Assembly (NCBI GenBank): GCA_015501075.1
Contig: JADNYJ010000238.1
Span: forward strand, 1 to 53,560
Direction: 5' to 3'
DNA: 53,560 nt
From: Gymnopilus junonius
Taxonomy: Eukaryota > Basidiomycota > Agaricomycetes > Agaricales > Galerinaceae
Under the pieces are notes generated by a model. The model was not told where the DNA came from. It saw only the letters and a list, made by a program, of their open reading frames with translations, and ran no database searches. The position numbers and the translations under genes were made by a program. Positions 36,691 through 47,730 of the stretch are shown here, piece by piece; the first letter of the stretch is position 1, and the number at the start of each line of letters is the position of its first letter.

Positions 36691-37147
36691 AATATATTGC
36701 TTACATTGTTAGTTGAGGCTATACAAAGGCATATGTCAGCCTTGGCTAATGACTGTATATTTCCTCGAAGCCATTTATATATATTTGTCACAGGCGTTAT
36801 CAGGTTAAAATTCCACTGTTGTTTACGACATGTACATTTTACTCCCTCTCCTTTTTCAAATATCGTCACTTGCTACCGAGTTGGGTCTCAGCAAGCTCTC
36901 TCTTCACTTTTATCTGCCGTCGTCTCAGACTCATGCTTTTAACTCATGTGAAGAGTTTAAAGAGTTTGAAAGCTCTGCTTCACAGGGTGTCTCTAGAGTT
37001 TGCCCTTGTAAAAGTATAAACATGCAACGCGCGCCTATTATAGATTGAGCAGGCGGAGCCGAAACGAAGCGACGCCTGGTGAATATAAAGTTTTTGGCTC
37101 TGTGGATTCTATTTGCCCTTGGAATCTTATATCGTTTTCATTACTGT

Positions 37148-37480
37148 AGATCGTACCATGAGATCCCGATTTGTTCTCGACACCTTTATCAACCATTGTT
37201 CTTCGGAGTTAAAAAAAAAAGAATGCGAACAATTCAAGGTTTTGGATCTGTACTATTGATCTTGTCAGATACTGTATACTGAGATTGCTGTCCGGATTCC
37301 AACACGTTAGAACCCATATTCGAGTTTCGGTAAAATGTTGTTATTCACCCGACATACTTGTCTTGTAAGGCTATCGGCGATCATGACTTGTGGGACGACT
37401 ACTCAGAGTCCTTGTATGGATGACGATGATCATCCCCCAAATCCATCATTTCATCTACGTGACGCGCGTGACGGCTGACA
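37148..37480 (+). repeat. Diverged direct repeat, copy B
   Basis: This carries the same ordered landmarks as copy A: AGATCGTACCATGAGATCCC, TTCTCGACAC, TTTTGGATCTGT, GATCTTGTCAGATAC, TACTTGTCTTGTA, CGATCATGACTTGTGGGA and CATCATTTCA. The copies start 797 bp apart, in head-to-tail orientation. No coding capacity is evident. Confidence 0.7.
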
Positions 37481-37817
37481 CCCACCTCCCCGCATTGGCC
37501 GGTTGCACCACAAACTGTTTCTTTAAAAATTTAGACTTACATGTCAAGAATGCAACGAGGTCGGATTACATTATTGTTCCTAAATAACACAAATTTTAAT
37601 TCTTCACTAAGGTTCAATTTTATACTGACCCTCTGTAATACTTTCTGCCGAGTTAAATTAGGTTCTATTCCTTTCGTTTTCTAGTTTAATTTGCCTCGTT
37701 GTTGCACCTCTAGGTACCCAACCTTTGGCGTAATTGAAATTATTGAATAACAATGTACTGCTCTCGTGACATAATCTTAGCCATCCAAAAATAGTACACT
37801 CTTAATAAACCTACTCA

Positions 37818-38081
37818 CACTCCTGCGGCGGGACTATTTGTTAGCTCCACCAAATCTAATTGTTGGCTTACAAAATTTAGAGAAGACAATAAGATTGCAC
37901 TGAATCGATTGAAAAGGAATCGTTTTTGCTCAGCTAATGAGTTAAATGATAAATTTGTCTATAATTTAGTAAATATTTGGGGAAATTTTATCTTTTATTG
38001 TCGTGCTAAATCGTATTCTTAAACTTTGTAAGTCAATAATACCATTTAGCTGAGCTATTAAATAGTCCGGCCACAGGAGTG
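37818..38081. mobile_element. CACTA-like MITE, 264 bp
   Basis: The terminal inverted repeats are CACTCCTG(C/T)GGC(G/C)GGACTATTT followed by (G/A)(T/A)TAGCTC, 30 bp with four mismatches. The element is flanked by a direct 3-bp duplication TCA (37815-37817 and 38082-38084). CACT-type ends with a 3-bp duplication are the signature of CACTA/EnSpm-like transposons. The interior is A+T rich with no frame. It is a non-autonomous element. Confidence 0.8.
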
Positions 38082-38284
38082 TCAATCGGGCTGGACCTTT
38101 GCCAAGTTAGAATGATTCTCCCGATCATTGGCCGCGACGCGACGCGTTCTTATCATGTGACATGCACCGCCATGTGATTGAATCAAGTTCAGCTGTGACG
38201 CGTACAACTAACTTACCATTCTTTCTCTTGTTCCCTTCAGAATACGAAACGCAGGAAACGTTGTCATTAACAGGGAGAAACGCT

Positions 38285-39546
38285 ATGTCCAATTCAGCTA
38301 GTACCGATAAATCTGGCGGCCGCTGGATTCCATTGGAGAGTAACCCGGACGTAAGTGAGTCGTTTAGTGCTTGGTACAAATTTGTGCTTATGAACGAATT
38401 TCTTAGATCTTCAACCTTGTGAGTGACTTTGAGTGGTCGCTGTTCTGCCTGAATATGGAATATCTTACTCGACTTGTATGCCCAGTGGGCCGAAAAAGCG
38501 GGTCTTGTCACCTCTCTGGCTCGTTTTGTCGATGTCTACGGATTAGATGACGAGGTGTGTCTCTTGCTCCAGGTCTTTCGATATTGTAACTCGCCATATC
38601 ACACCACAACAGCTCCTCGATTTTGTGCCCAAACCTGTTAAAGCCGTCGTCCTTCTCTTCCCAATTGACGCGGAGGGTGACGCACGGAAGAAAGCAGAAG
38701 ACGAGAAGATCGCTAAGGAGGGACAGCCTGAAGTGGACAACACAATATTCTTTGTGAAGCAAACTGTACGAATTCTGGACATGGTCGAATTTCGTTCAGA
38801 ACAAGGCTGATTATTAGGATTGATATCAATTTTTTACAGATCTCAAACGCATGTGGCACAATTGGGCTCATTCACGCCCTTGCCAACGTACGTGAACTCA
38901 CTGGTTGTTAGATATACAACACTGGATATGTTCTTATAGTCCGATGTGACGCTTTCGCCCACCGGTCCTCTCCAGAAATTCATCCATGAATGTGAAGGCA
39001 AGTGGTGTCCCTCCGTTCTTGCCCGCCTCTCACGTCCTCACGTCATTCTTCCGATTTCACAGACAAAACCCCTCTTGAACGTGCTCATGTCCTAGAGACG
39101 ACACCCCTCTTCGCCAACATACACTCCGAGACAGCCTCCTCATCACTCTCGCAGACTTCTGCCCCTTCAAACCTTGACACAGACTTGCACTTCACGTGCT
39201 TCGTCCAAGCTCCCGATGCTGAGGTGCGCAAGGCGGCTCAGGAGGGGATCGAGGTAGGTGTTGATAAGCAGGGCGGTGCCTCCGAGTTGGAGAGAGGCGG
39301 TGAGAGGGAGGTGAAGCAGAGGAGATTAATCGAGTTGGATGGGAGGAGGGCGGGCCCAGTTGATCATGGCGAGAGCCAGGATTTCCTCAAGGTGATTTGT
39401 TCCGATTCTACTTCGGGTTTTTCCAATGTCTAACCTTGGACTTACAGGACGTGGCTAGTCTTGTGAAAGCCCAGTACCTTTCGTCATCAACGAGCGTGAA
39501 TTTCAGCCTTTTAGCTCTGACCGAAGGTGCTGGCGACGATTTCTAA
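38285..39546 (+). CDS. YUH1: Ubiquitin carboxyl-terminal hydrolase, UCH family (peptidase C12)
   Basis: The cysteine protease removes small adducts from the ubiquitin C-terminus. Eight exons (38285-38350, 38407-38418, 38486-38554, 38613-38765, 38840-38887, 38940-38997, 39063-39391, 39448-39546) join to 834 nt, 277 residues, without frame defect. It begins MSNSASTDKSGGRWIPLESNPD, then IFNLWAEKAGL. Catalytic residues are visible: Gln99 in VKQT, Cys105 in SNACGTIGLIHAL, His178 in DLHFTCF and Asp228 in IELDGRR. The gap between His and Asp is 50 residues, longer than the 15 or so of mammalian UCHs, owing to a charged insertion. Exon 2 is only 12 nt. The intron after exon 6 starts GCAAGT, a GC..AG intron, because the nearby GT donor would create a stop. 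The symbol follows the yeast homologue. Confidence 0.93.
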
Positions 39547-40298
39547 GCCAGCAATCCTGGGCAGTGTCATCCCTGACTCATGGAAGGGCGGAAAGATATG
39601 AATGGATAAGGAGTTATGGGAATATAAATCGGAACATTATTGGAAAGGGAGAAAATCTTTTGTATTATAGCCTGGAAATGCGTACTCACACGTTTAACAC
39701 AATCATATTCACAATGACGGTACCGCAGGGTGGGGAGTGGATCCTGAATACTTCAGAAACACCAAACACCTCCAGAAAATCCCATCCTAAATTTCTTCAA
39801 CTGGACAGTAGAGTTGGGATATGCTACATCTGATCGTTTGCTCTACTTTAGTACTCGCCAGATTGGCTGATTATCAACTTCTCGTAAGTCGCCTCTCCCA
39901 AGTCAACTACTTTATGTTTAACAGTCTTGTCAAGTCAGATGTTAATAGTTGACTCGGACATCCATAATTCAACCGACTCGAACTCTGAAATCGCTATTGC
40001 TATTCCGAATCTGTGGAAAACTTCGCCCGTGAGGTAAGCCCTTCAGTTTGGCTTTTGTATCCGAGTTTTGAAACTTAGATGCCGAAAACTCCACTCAGGA
40101 AGGTTGCTGGCATTCCGAAGGTCATGGCTTGTAAGGAGCCTGAGGGCATGGAATCTTGCTTTACCCGCCTTGTAGATTTGACTGACTCTTACGCACTAAC
40201 TCTCTTTTAATTCAAGCTAGTAATCTCTGCATACCATACAATACAGCACTGGCAGTGCTTTCTGGCTCTCGTACTCCTCCAAACGGCGGCTCGGTTCT
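39547..40298. other. Intergenic stretch, 0.75 kb
   Basis: This lies between the 3' ends of the UCH gene and the small secreted protein gene (convergent). No recognisable feature was found. Confidence 0.5.
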
Positions 40299-40658
40299 CT
40301 AGCAGCCAGTCACGCTAAAGGAGTGAAAAGTTTCAGGGTGGCTATCGCATGCTACGTTTCCACTGAAAGTGGCGATGGAGTTTTTGCAGTTTGCATCGCT
40401 GTACAGTGTAGTGCTTCCGGGGCTGGTACACCCAATGACAGAGATAGACTCCCATGTGCGACTCGTTCCAGTCACAGGGGCAATGCAACCACTGTGTCCT
40501 GCACTGAGATCGAATCCAGTAATCTGGAATTCAGGCTGAACGTTCGTCCCAGTGGCGCATTCTGGGCCGATATATACAAGGGCGGTATAAGCGGCAGAGG
40601 ACGCGATGTGGGCCATTATTGTCGCGATATTCAGGGCTGGTAGTGCGAAGGACTTCAT
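40299..40658 (-). CDS. Small secreted cysteine-rich protein
   Basis: A single exon gives 119 residues. An N-terminal hydrophobic stretch (FALPALNIATIMAHIASSAAY) fits a signal peptide. The mature part has six cysteines (in PECATG, SGCIAP, IGCTSP, ANCKNS, VACDSH and the C-terminal VTGC), an even number compatible with three disulfides. The body is rich in S, T and G. It ends exactly at a cysteine. I know no named family; the profile fits the small secreted proteins that fungi release during growth on substrate or in host interaction. The start is the only ATG preceding the signal. No intron is needed. Confidence 0.7.
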   Translation of the reverse strand: MKSFALPALNIATIMAHIASSAAYTALVYIGPECATGTNVQPEFQITGFDLSAGHSGCIAPVTGTSRTWESISVIGCTSPGSTTLYSDANCKNSIATFSGNVACDSHPETFHSFSVTGC

Positions 40659-41758
40659 ATTTGCCGGGTTTCTGAGAAGAACTGTTGGTTAGTCTTATGA
40701 TACGCCTAAGTAGTGAGTTGCAAACCTGAAGTTTATAGTTGTCGACTTGATATAGATAGACTGGAGTAAGCACTCTGAATCAAAGACGCTATGTATATGA
40801 CCGATAACCTAGCAAACACCGCTAAGGGTCACTGAGCTCTGAGGGATTCTCGTCGGGTTGCAAATTATATTATAGCTTCTGATGTTTGTTTGTCCTCCCT
40901 GCAAATCGACAACGTCCATAAACCGGACACAAAAGCACCCGACTACTAGACGTCAAACTTTTGACACCTGCTCCTGACTTCTTTGAAGGACCCACTGTTC
41001 TAAGGCTAATGGTTTTTAAGTGCAATGGAAAACACACCAACTTTCGACGTCCTCCACTACAGATTAGTACCAGCTTCTGGCGGTCAAGGTCCGGACGTTT
41101 GTTGGCAGAAGTTTCCTCCTTCAAATGCCATTTCAGTTTCCAAAGGGTTCTGTATCCATTATAAGTTCTGGATTAAAGCCTAAGCAATTCCAATGATTCA
41201 ATGAGTTAGCCGTCCATCGAGGCATCGTACTAGTACTATGTATTCTACAAGCACTAGAGTTCAAGTTATGTAAAGACAGGGAAACTTCCAATTATACCTG
41301 GTATATTTTCAGGGCTCAGAGATTATTGGATTGGTCTTTAGGAAAGTAAGACGGCGCCTTCTTCCGGAGTGCTCTAATGTAGGATCAGCAAAAATTGTAC
41401 GGTCTTCCATTACCTCTCGAAAAGCATGAAAATTCAAGAATGCCAGTCCAGAGATCGCACTTAGTGAGATCTAGTCATCCGGTGTTCTTTGTGTCCGAGT
41501 TATGGAAGTCAACTCACAAAGCGGACAGATAAATACAAGAAAGATAGGTCTTATGGAGCTGTCACTATTTGCTAGAGAGCCAAGCTGTTTAGAGAAGCAC
41601 ATACTAAAGCCAGAGAGGGCCGCCACTGCAAGCTATGGTTGATTGTATGATATAAAATCAGGGAGGTGAGATAGCTGCATGGAATGCCGAACGGCGAATA
41701 GGCGAGATAGTAAAGTTTAAACAACCACACCTGCACTAAAACTTTGAGCAGAAGCTTA
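40659..41758. other. Gene-free stretch, 1.1 kb
   Basis: Upstream side of the small secreted protein gene. Overlapping frames at 40870-41164 on both strands have no motifs. No repeat was found before the MITE boundary at 41759. Confidence 0.45.
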
Positions 41759-42179
41759 CAGCTAAATCCAAAACCCTATGCACCTTCGTAAATTTCGGTT
41801 CGTCCGCCTCTGTTTGTATAAACAACCGTTTATAGTGGTCAGCGGATCGATGACGCAATCTCCGCAACCACCCCACCCTTAGCCTCTCCGTCGTGCTGTC
41901 GACACAGTATCTTCATGGGCTTCGCAATATATCGACCTCTCCTCTCAGCAACGACGATGTCATTACCCTGTATATTCAAGGCTGTAAGTAGTAGCACATG
42001 AATACCATGAACCACGGTGGGGTAGTGTGGCGTAGAAACCCCACAGGACTCCAACCGCCTTGCCAAAGATGGTCATAACGACGCGCTAATGACGCAAGGC
42101 CTGCCTAAAACAGTTGTTTATACAAAGCCAGGCGCACAGAAGTCAATTTTGGAAGGTGCGTAGGGTTTTGATTTAGCTG
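41759..42179. mobile_element. TA-flanked MITE, 421 bp (Tc1/mariner type)
   Basis: The inverted termini begin CAGCTAAATC and share CAAAACCCTA(T/C)GCACCTTC and TTTGTATAAACAAC over about 75 bp, with mismatches and small gaps. TA lies directly outside each end (41757-41758 and 42180-42181). The interior contains a minus-strand open frame at 41839-42066 (RLESCGVSTPHYPTVVHGI.., GNDIVVAERRGRYIAKP). Its composition looks protein-like, but it is not a transposase I recognise. It may be a captured host fragment or chance. Confidence 0.75.
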
Positions 42180-42181
42180 TA

Positions 42182-43056
42182 AATATCGGGGAGAATCTTG
42201 GCGGTATCCTTGAGCTATTCCTTGAGTCTCGCTAGAGCATCAAAATGACCGCGCCCTTTTGCTGATGTGAGCAGTTCAAGTTGAGATTGCGGTTAGCGTT
42301 GGGTTAGTGTTCATCTTCATACTTACCGTCCTCCTAAAATTAATAAGTTGAGTCCCATGCCTCGCAGCCTAGCTCGGGGCTTTCCCCAAAAATTTCTAGT
42401 GCAAATTGAAATGACTCTTGAAATTGACCTTGCCGACTTGGGCCAAGCCAGTGCCGCGTGCGTCCAGGAGCACGTGCACATTCTTATTATGTAATTCACC
42501 AAGTTGTGCTCTCCTCTGCTCCTCCACATCCACGATTCAATTGGCCGTTGCATGTTCATTCTCTCCCGTCTTCATGGTAATATCTAGTTTCCTTCTGTGT
42601 AGGATCCTATTCTTCCTCATTTTCAGCCATGTATTGTAGACCAAGGATACGCGGAGATGAGGAACTTCGAAGTCGTGGCTTGGATATGGCTGGCAGCTGC
42701 ACTTACTGTCGTCTTCTTTGGCTTAAATCAGGGTGTTAAGTGCGCAATTCCGGGTAGACACCTTCGGTCGTCCTCTGCCGTCGTTATCTATGAATGCTAT
42801 TGACGTGTTTTTCAGCAGGTTCGGCTGCCCCGAATGCCTTGTGCCGTCGGATCCTCAACCGAAACGTCATAAATCGCGATATTTATAAATTCGGGCCCTC
42901 TCGTGTGACGACTTTAATAGCCTATGGGACCAAATAGACCAGCAAGGACCGATAAAAGTTTGCCTGGAGGCGGTATTTATATAACGGCCACCTGCAGATT
43001 TTTTGGGGACTTGCTTCTCATTTTTCGGGGTCCTCTCCATGCTTCGTACCGTCAAC
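42182..43056. other. Upstream region of the MFS gene
   Basis: 0.9 kb between the MITE and the transporter start. No coding or repeat feature was recognised; presumably it holds the transporter promoter. Confidence 0.4.
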
Positions 43057-45522
43057 ATGGACGAAAGCAACACATCTTCCTCAGTAGAAGAGCAGGAGAG
43101 TGGAGCACCTAGTCCAAAGCGAGCGGATACCACTGCGCACGACCGAAGTTCTCTTCATCTGACCGACCAAACGAACCTCCTACCATTCAGGAAGATCATT
43201 GCATGCTTCTCAGGCCTTTCTCTCTGCATCGTCGTTTCGACATTGGACACTGTCATTGTTGCTACATCTATTCCTACCATATCTGCCGCCTTCAAAGCCG
43301 GCTCCATTGTTTCATGGGTTCCCTCGGCTTATCTCTTAACTTCGACCAGCTTCCAGCCGTTGTACGGTCGCTTTAGCGATATCTTTGGCCGCAAGGCTGC
43401 CATATGCGTGGCTATGCTTGTCTTCATGGTGGGGCAATTTGCTGGCAGGATTTTCGAGGACCATCATTCAGTTGATCGTCCTTTCGTGGTATTGCTGGCG
43501 CTGGCGAGGTGAGCTTTTTATCCAGGTTGTCACTAGTTCAAACTTCTTATGTAATGCCAGGAGGGGATTATTAGCATGTCCCAAATTGTCATTTCAGATA
43601 TTGTGAGCTTGCGCGACAGGTGAACACATTTAATTATTTTCTATGTTTCTTGAGATTCATACTGACTGGAATTAAAGGGGAAAGTATCAGGGTATCATAG
43701 GAGGTGTGGTCGCTCTGGGCTACACTATTGGGCCCATTATTGGAGGAGCGTTATCGCAGAAGGTTAGCTGGAGAGTAAGTAATTGACTGCCTTTCGTGTA
43801 TCCATTTGAATGTTAATTCGCGCCTTCATTAGTGGTGCTTTTGGATATGCATTCCTGTTTCCTTATTTGCTATGGCCGTTGTAGTTTTTATACTGCCGTT
43901 GAAACCCGTGAGCGGTGACATTAGAAGGTGAATGTCGAACAATGGTGTTCTTACCTTTAATCCTCACTTTGAAAGTTGTCTAGGAAACTGTTTGCAGTGG
44001 ACTTCATTGGCGCGATTTTAACACTTGCTGGGTGCGCTTTACTCCTTTTACCTCTCATCTGGGTAAGTCGTCGTACTCAGTACTGGATACGAGAAGGTTG
44101 TGACTAACTCTTGTAAATAGGGAGGTATCACGTTTCCATGGACCTCTGCCGTTGTTCTTGCACCTCTGTTCTCTGGCATTCTCGTAGCTGGTCTGTTTTG
44201 TATTTGGGAATGGAAAGGAGCGCGCCTTCCAATTGTCCCTAGTAAGCCTTATGTTTTCTATCGTTTCGCATCAGGCATTGAATAATTACCTTAGTGTACA
44301 TATTTAAGCATTCTACTGTTACAGGTGTTTACATTACCATGTTTGTCAAGTGCGTCGAATTATTCACCTGAGAGTCATGAATTTCATCTGACGTATAGGC
44401 GGATGCAGTGGGTTCGTCTATTACTCGGCACTATATTACCTTCCACAATATTTCCAAGTAGTACTGGGGTACGACCCTATTGGTGCGGGTACATTCCTTA
44501 TCCCAATTTTGGTTAGCCAAATGGCTTTCAGTTGGATTTCGGTGAGCCCCCTCAATAATGTAAGCGTTACTGTAGATTCAATGCCGCAGTTTGCAGGGTG
44601 TTATGGTCAGCCGAACTGGCCATTATCGTGTAGGTTCATCTGTATTATCGCCTTCTGGGTAACTCACATGATATTTGTACACCATAGACAATCGTCCATT
44701 CCGGATTTGCTATTTGGTCCGTTGCTTGTGGGCTTATTTCCACTATCACTCCGAGATCGCATAAAGTAGAGCTGGTGATTTTCATGCTTCTAGCTGGATG
44801 TGGGGCTGGTCAGGTATGTTTCATTGAAAAGACGTTTCTATGTCATTTCAGTCATGATCTTATGATAGACGCTACAAACGACAACTGTCGCGGCACAAGC
44901 CAGCGTGTCCAGAAAGGATATGTCCGTTGTAACTGCGTTCCGTAATGTATATCAGGCAGCGATCTTTGATATCCATTCCCGGTAATCACATTTCATCTAG
45001 TTCATTCGCCTTCTTGGAGGAACTTTGGCGTTAGCTGTTGATTCAACCATTATGTAAGGATCACTTGCTTTTTTTCAAGGATGCCGAGGCTTATTATTAA
45101 TTTACAGAAACAACTCCTTACGCGCCGCTATGAACAACGCCGCATTACCTTCCTCGACAATAACTAGCGTGATAGACAATCCGGCTCAACTCATGAACCC
45201 AGGCACTTTGGGAATTTCTAACACAATCGCCAGCTTCATCCTTAACGAAGGCTATACAAAAGGATTTAGGACGGTGTTCATCGTGAACGCCAGTCTGACG
45301 GCTCTAGCCACTGTGGCGAGTATAGTGATGATCAAGCACAAGGAGTTGACGAGAGGTGACGAAGAACAGCTGAAGCAGGATCGGTATAAAATGACAGATA
45401 AGACTCAGATAGCTGAGTCGGGCAGTGAGAGGAAAATAGACGGAAATGAGGACGCTGCTCACCTTTCCATATCCGAAGTCCGACGGCAGGTTGAAACTGG
45501 AACCTCACCAGTCAAACAGTAG
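43057..45522 (+). CDS. MFS transporter, DHA2-type drug:H+ antiporter (about 14 TM), frame breaks
   Basis: This is a plasma-membrane exporter of the type that moves toxic or secondary metabolites. The N-terminus is hydrophilic (MDESNTSSSVEEQES), then TM1 with LDTVIVATSIPTI and the conserved loop SAYLLTSTSFQPLYGRFSDIFGRK. Further motifs include YQGIIGGVVALGYTIGPIIGG (antiporter motif C) and YLPQYFQVVLGYDPIGAGTFLIP. It ends in a charged cytosolic tail. At least ten GT..AG introns are present, for example 43620-43677, 43775-43832 and the one starting at GTATGT after GAGQ. Three single-base excesses disturb the frame: in GGGG at 43431-43434, near CC at 43480-43481, and G at the acceptor near 44399. 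Removing one base at each restores the family sequence. An in-frame ATG at 43039 is an alternative start. Confidence 0.85.
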
Positions 45523-45807
45523 AGCCTTTTATAACAAGAGGTGCACCTTGACATTTCTGTCGCCTGTCCCCCTCCGATATTTTATGACTGGAAAAGATAG
45601 ATATATTAGATGGATATTCTTACTTGTTAGACGCCTGAGGGTAGGCTGTGAGTCTTCTTATACAGCTTCCAGGTAATAGACGTTTCGGTGTTTATCACTT
45701 TCTCAAAAATACATGTGCTTCGTGCTATCGAGGATACGGTATTCACTCTCTACAATGGATGCAACAGCAAGACGGAAGCCCTACAGATTTGTCCAAGCCT
45801 AACCCAA

Positions 45808-47479
45808 ATGATAAACAGGTATGATAATATCACCCTCTACGCGAACTGTCTTGTTAAAAGGAAAGAGAATCTGCCGCTCCTTGGCCCACTCTTGGATTTT
45901 GTCAAACCTGCGACATACGTGAGTGACATTGCCATGTTCTACGGTCTCCTGTAATTCACCGCTAGGTACAGATCATGATTGTAATAACGGACAGGCTGAC
46001 GACTGGCCAATTTACTTTCATTCTCCGTGTGGTAGTGCAAGTCATTTCATATGGTACTCTTTTTCTCATAGGGCTCGTCATCCTTGCCAATATTCCGCGT
46101 GCCGCTCCCAACGAGACGCACGACATGCTCAATTGCGTTGTTGGAAGCTCGACGACATTGGAAGCTTCTCTGAAGTGGATAGCAAGACGCATCTTTCGCA
46201 GAACAAGGGACCCCACATCTTCCTCCGGATTGCTCATTGCACTTGCTTTGTCCATCTGCTTCGGCTCTGCGTGAGTCTGAGCGATATTGGTTTTATTGGA
46301 CTTCACGCTTGCACAGCACCAGGGTCAAGCTTCCAGGACTTTCCGGGATCTATCAACTCAGACGCCGAAGCCCTTGCCGCCGTCACCTCCAACGTTCTCA
46401 ATGGTACCGACCCTCATACTATCAGTTCATATCGATGTGGCGCCGCACACTCTGTTTTCTATACGTTAACAGGGTCATATTTATCTGGTGGAAATCCTCT
46501 TAGGGGTCACGCAGAATTTATTTGTGCTACTGCAACTCAAGTCAGCATGGTCGCAGCCACCGTGAAGATGGATAGCAATGGAGGGGTGACACATAATATT
46601 ACGCGCCTTCCTAGCGATCTCAGTATTGTACAAACCGACAACTTCACAGTGCTGGATGAAACCTGGATTAATTACAATCCAATTTATCGGTATACTTTGT
46701 CGGACAACCCGAGTGGTTTAACAAATCATTATATTTATCAAGAAATTTCTTCCAGTCAAGTTGGACCAAGCATCGCGTTCCAGGTGGGCCCTGGAATCAT
46801 TGGTTTAGCCATCCCCAGGCGGGGGGATCCTTTATGATTGCAGTGGGCTCCGACAGCAATCCAGCACTGGCAGTCATCAATGCGATACTTCAGCACCAAC
46901 AATTTTACAAGTGATTTGCTGACAAGATGGGGGGGAGGTGTAGGAGCTTCGTTTATTCGTAATACGATAGGATATAACGGATGGGCTGCCAGAGGAGCGC
47001 AGGCACTTACAGTGCAACAGCAAACTGGCCAACCCGCGATTTGTTACGACTTGCGATATGGGTCAGCGTTCCTTCCGATGGTTCTAGGTGCGCTAGCCAT
47101 TGTTTTGTGGACAATTATCTTGCTGGTCAAATCGCGCCTGCGGGACACCAGCAAAATGCAGGCCAGATACGGTGGTCTCGCGCCCACCATCGGCCCACCC
47201 ACCTTCTCCAAGCTCAGTCGGGATACTGTGCTTGTTTGGGAGGATGAACCTGATGCTCATCTCAAACCTGCCGTTGATTCAGAATCGGAAACCCTTGTCC
47301 AGCTCGTTCTAAGCGGCACACCTGAAGGCGACTTGGCAAGTAGCTCCTGGTTCCGCAAATTTATCCTTTTCTTGAACGTTTTCCCTAGAAGTTCAATCAT
47401 TAGCGTCAGTGACTGGGTTATTTATGGAAAATTCAGCGCCTTCAATCTTACACGTGGAGTCAGAGCTTGTGTGTTATAA
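45808..47479 (+). CDS. Multi-pass membrane protein of unknown function, frame breaks
   Basis: The architecture resembles uncharacterised Agaricomycete transmembrane proteins. There is an N-terminal cytosolic segment (RYDNITLYANCLVKRKENLPLL), a GTGAGT..TAG intron of 51 bp ending at 45965, and a TM helix (VVVQVISYGTLFLIGLVILA). A second TM helix is near GLLIALALSICFGSA. A luminal or extracellular domain with N-glycosylation sequons (NGT, NIT, NFT) follows. A conserved-looking block RWGGGVGASFIRN, YNGWAARGAQALTVQ leads to a last TM helix (LPMVLGALAIVLWTIILLV). The frame changes by one base near 46271, at CCCC 46813-46816 and at TTTT 46903-46906; single-base corrections give a continuous protein. 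The start is uncertain: ATG 45808 is in frame, ATG 45755 would need another correction. The gene lies 285 bp after the MFS exporter on the same strand. Confidence 0.65.
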
Positions 47480-47730
47480 ATTTTGTACCTCTGTATCACA
47501 TATACAATAACAAAGCTTCAAAACCACTGGAAAATCCGGTGGCGAGATTGATATTTGGGTAAGAAGCAAGCGAGGTGGTATGGGAAAGAGTAAGACCCTT
47601 GGTACCGCCACGAAGCAAACAAGAACAAATAGCGGTGCTTCTCTTTCGATTTTGTTGGACCCGAATTTTGCTCGTCAACGTCGTCGTTGCTGCCCCTCTC
47701 TCCTTTCCCAACTTCCAGTCGTTCTCCACA

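Larger units (their letters stand above)
35965..37817. other. Gene-free stretch with a degenerate direct repeat
   Basis: No protein-coding gene was recognised. The main content is the pair of diverged direct repeats annotated separately. Sequence from about 37590 onward is markedly A+T rich and leads into the CACTA-like element. Confidence 0.5.
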
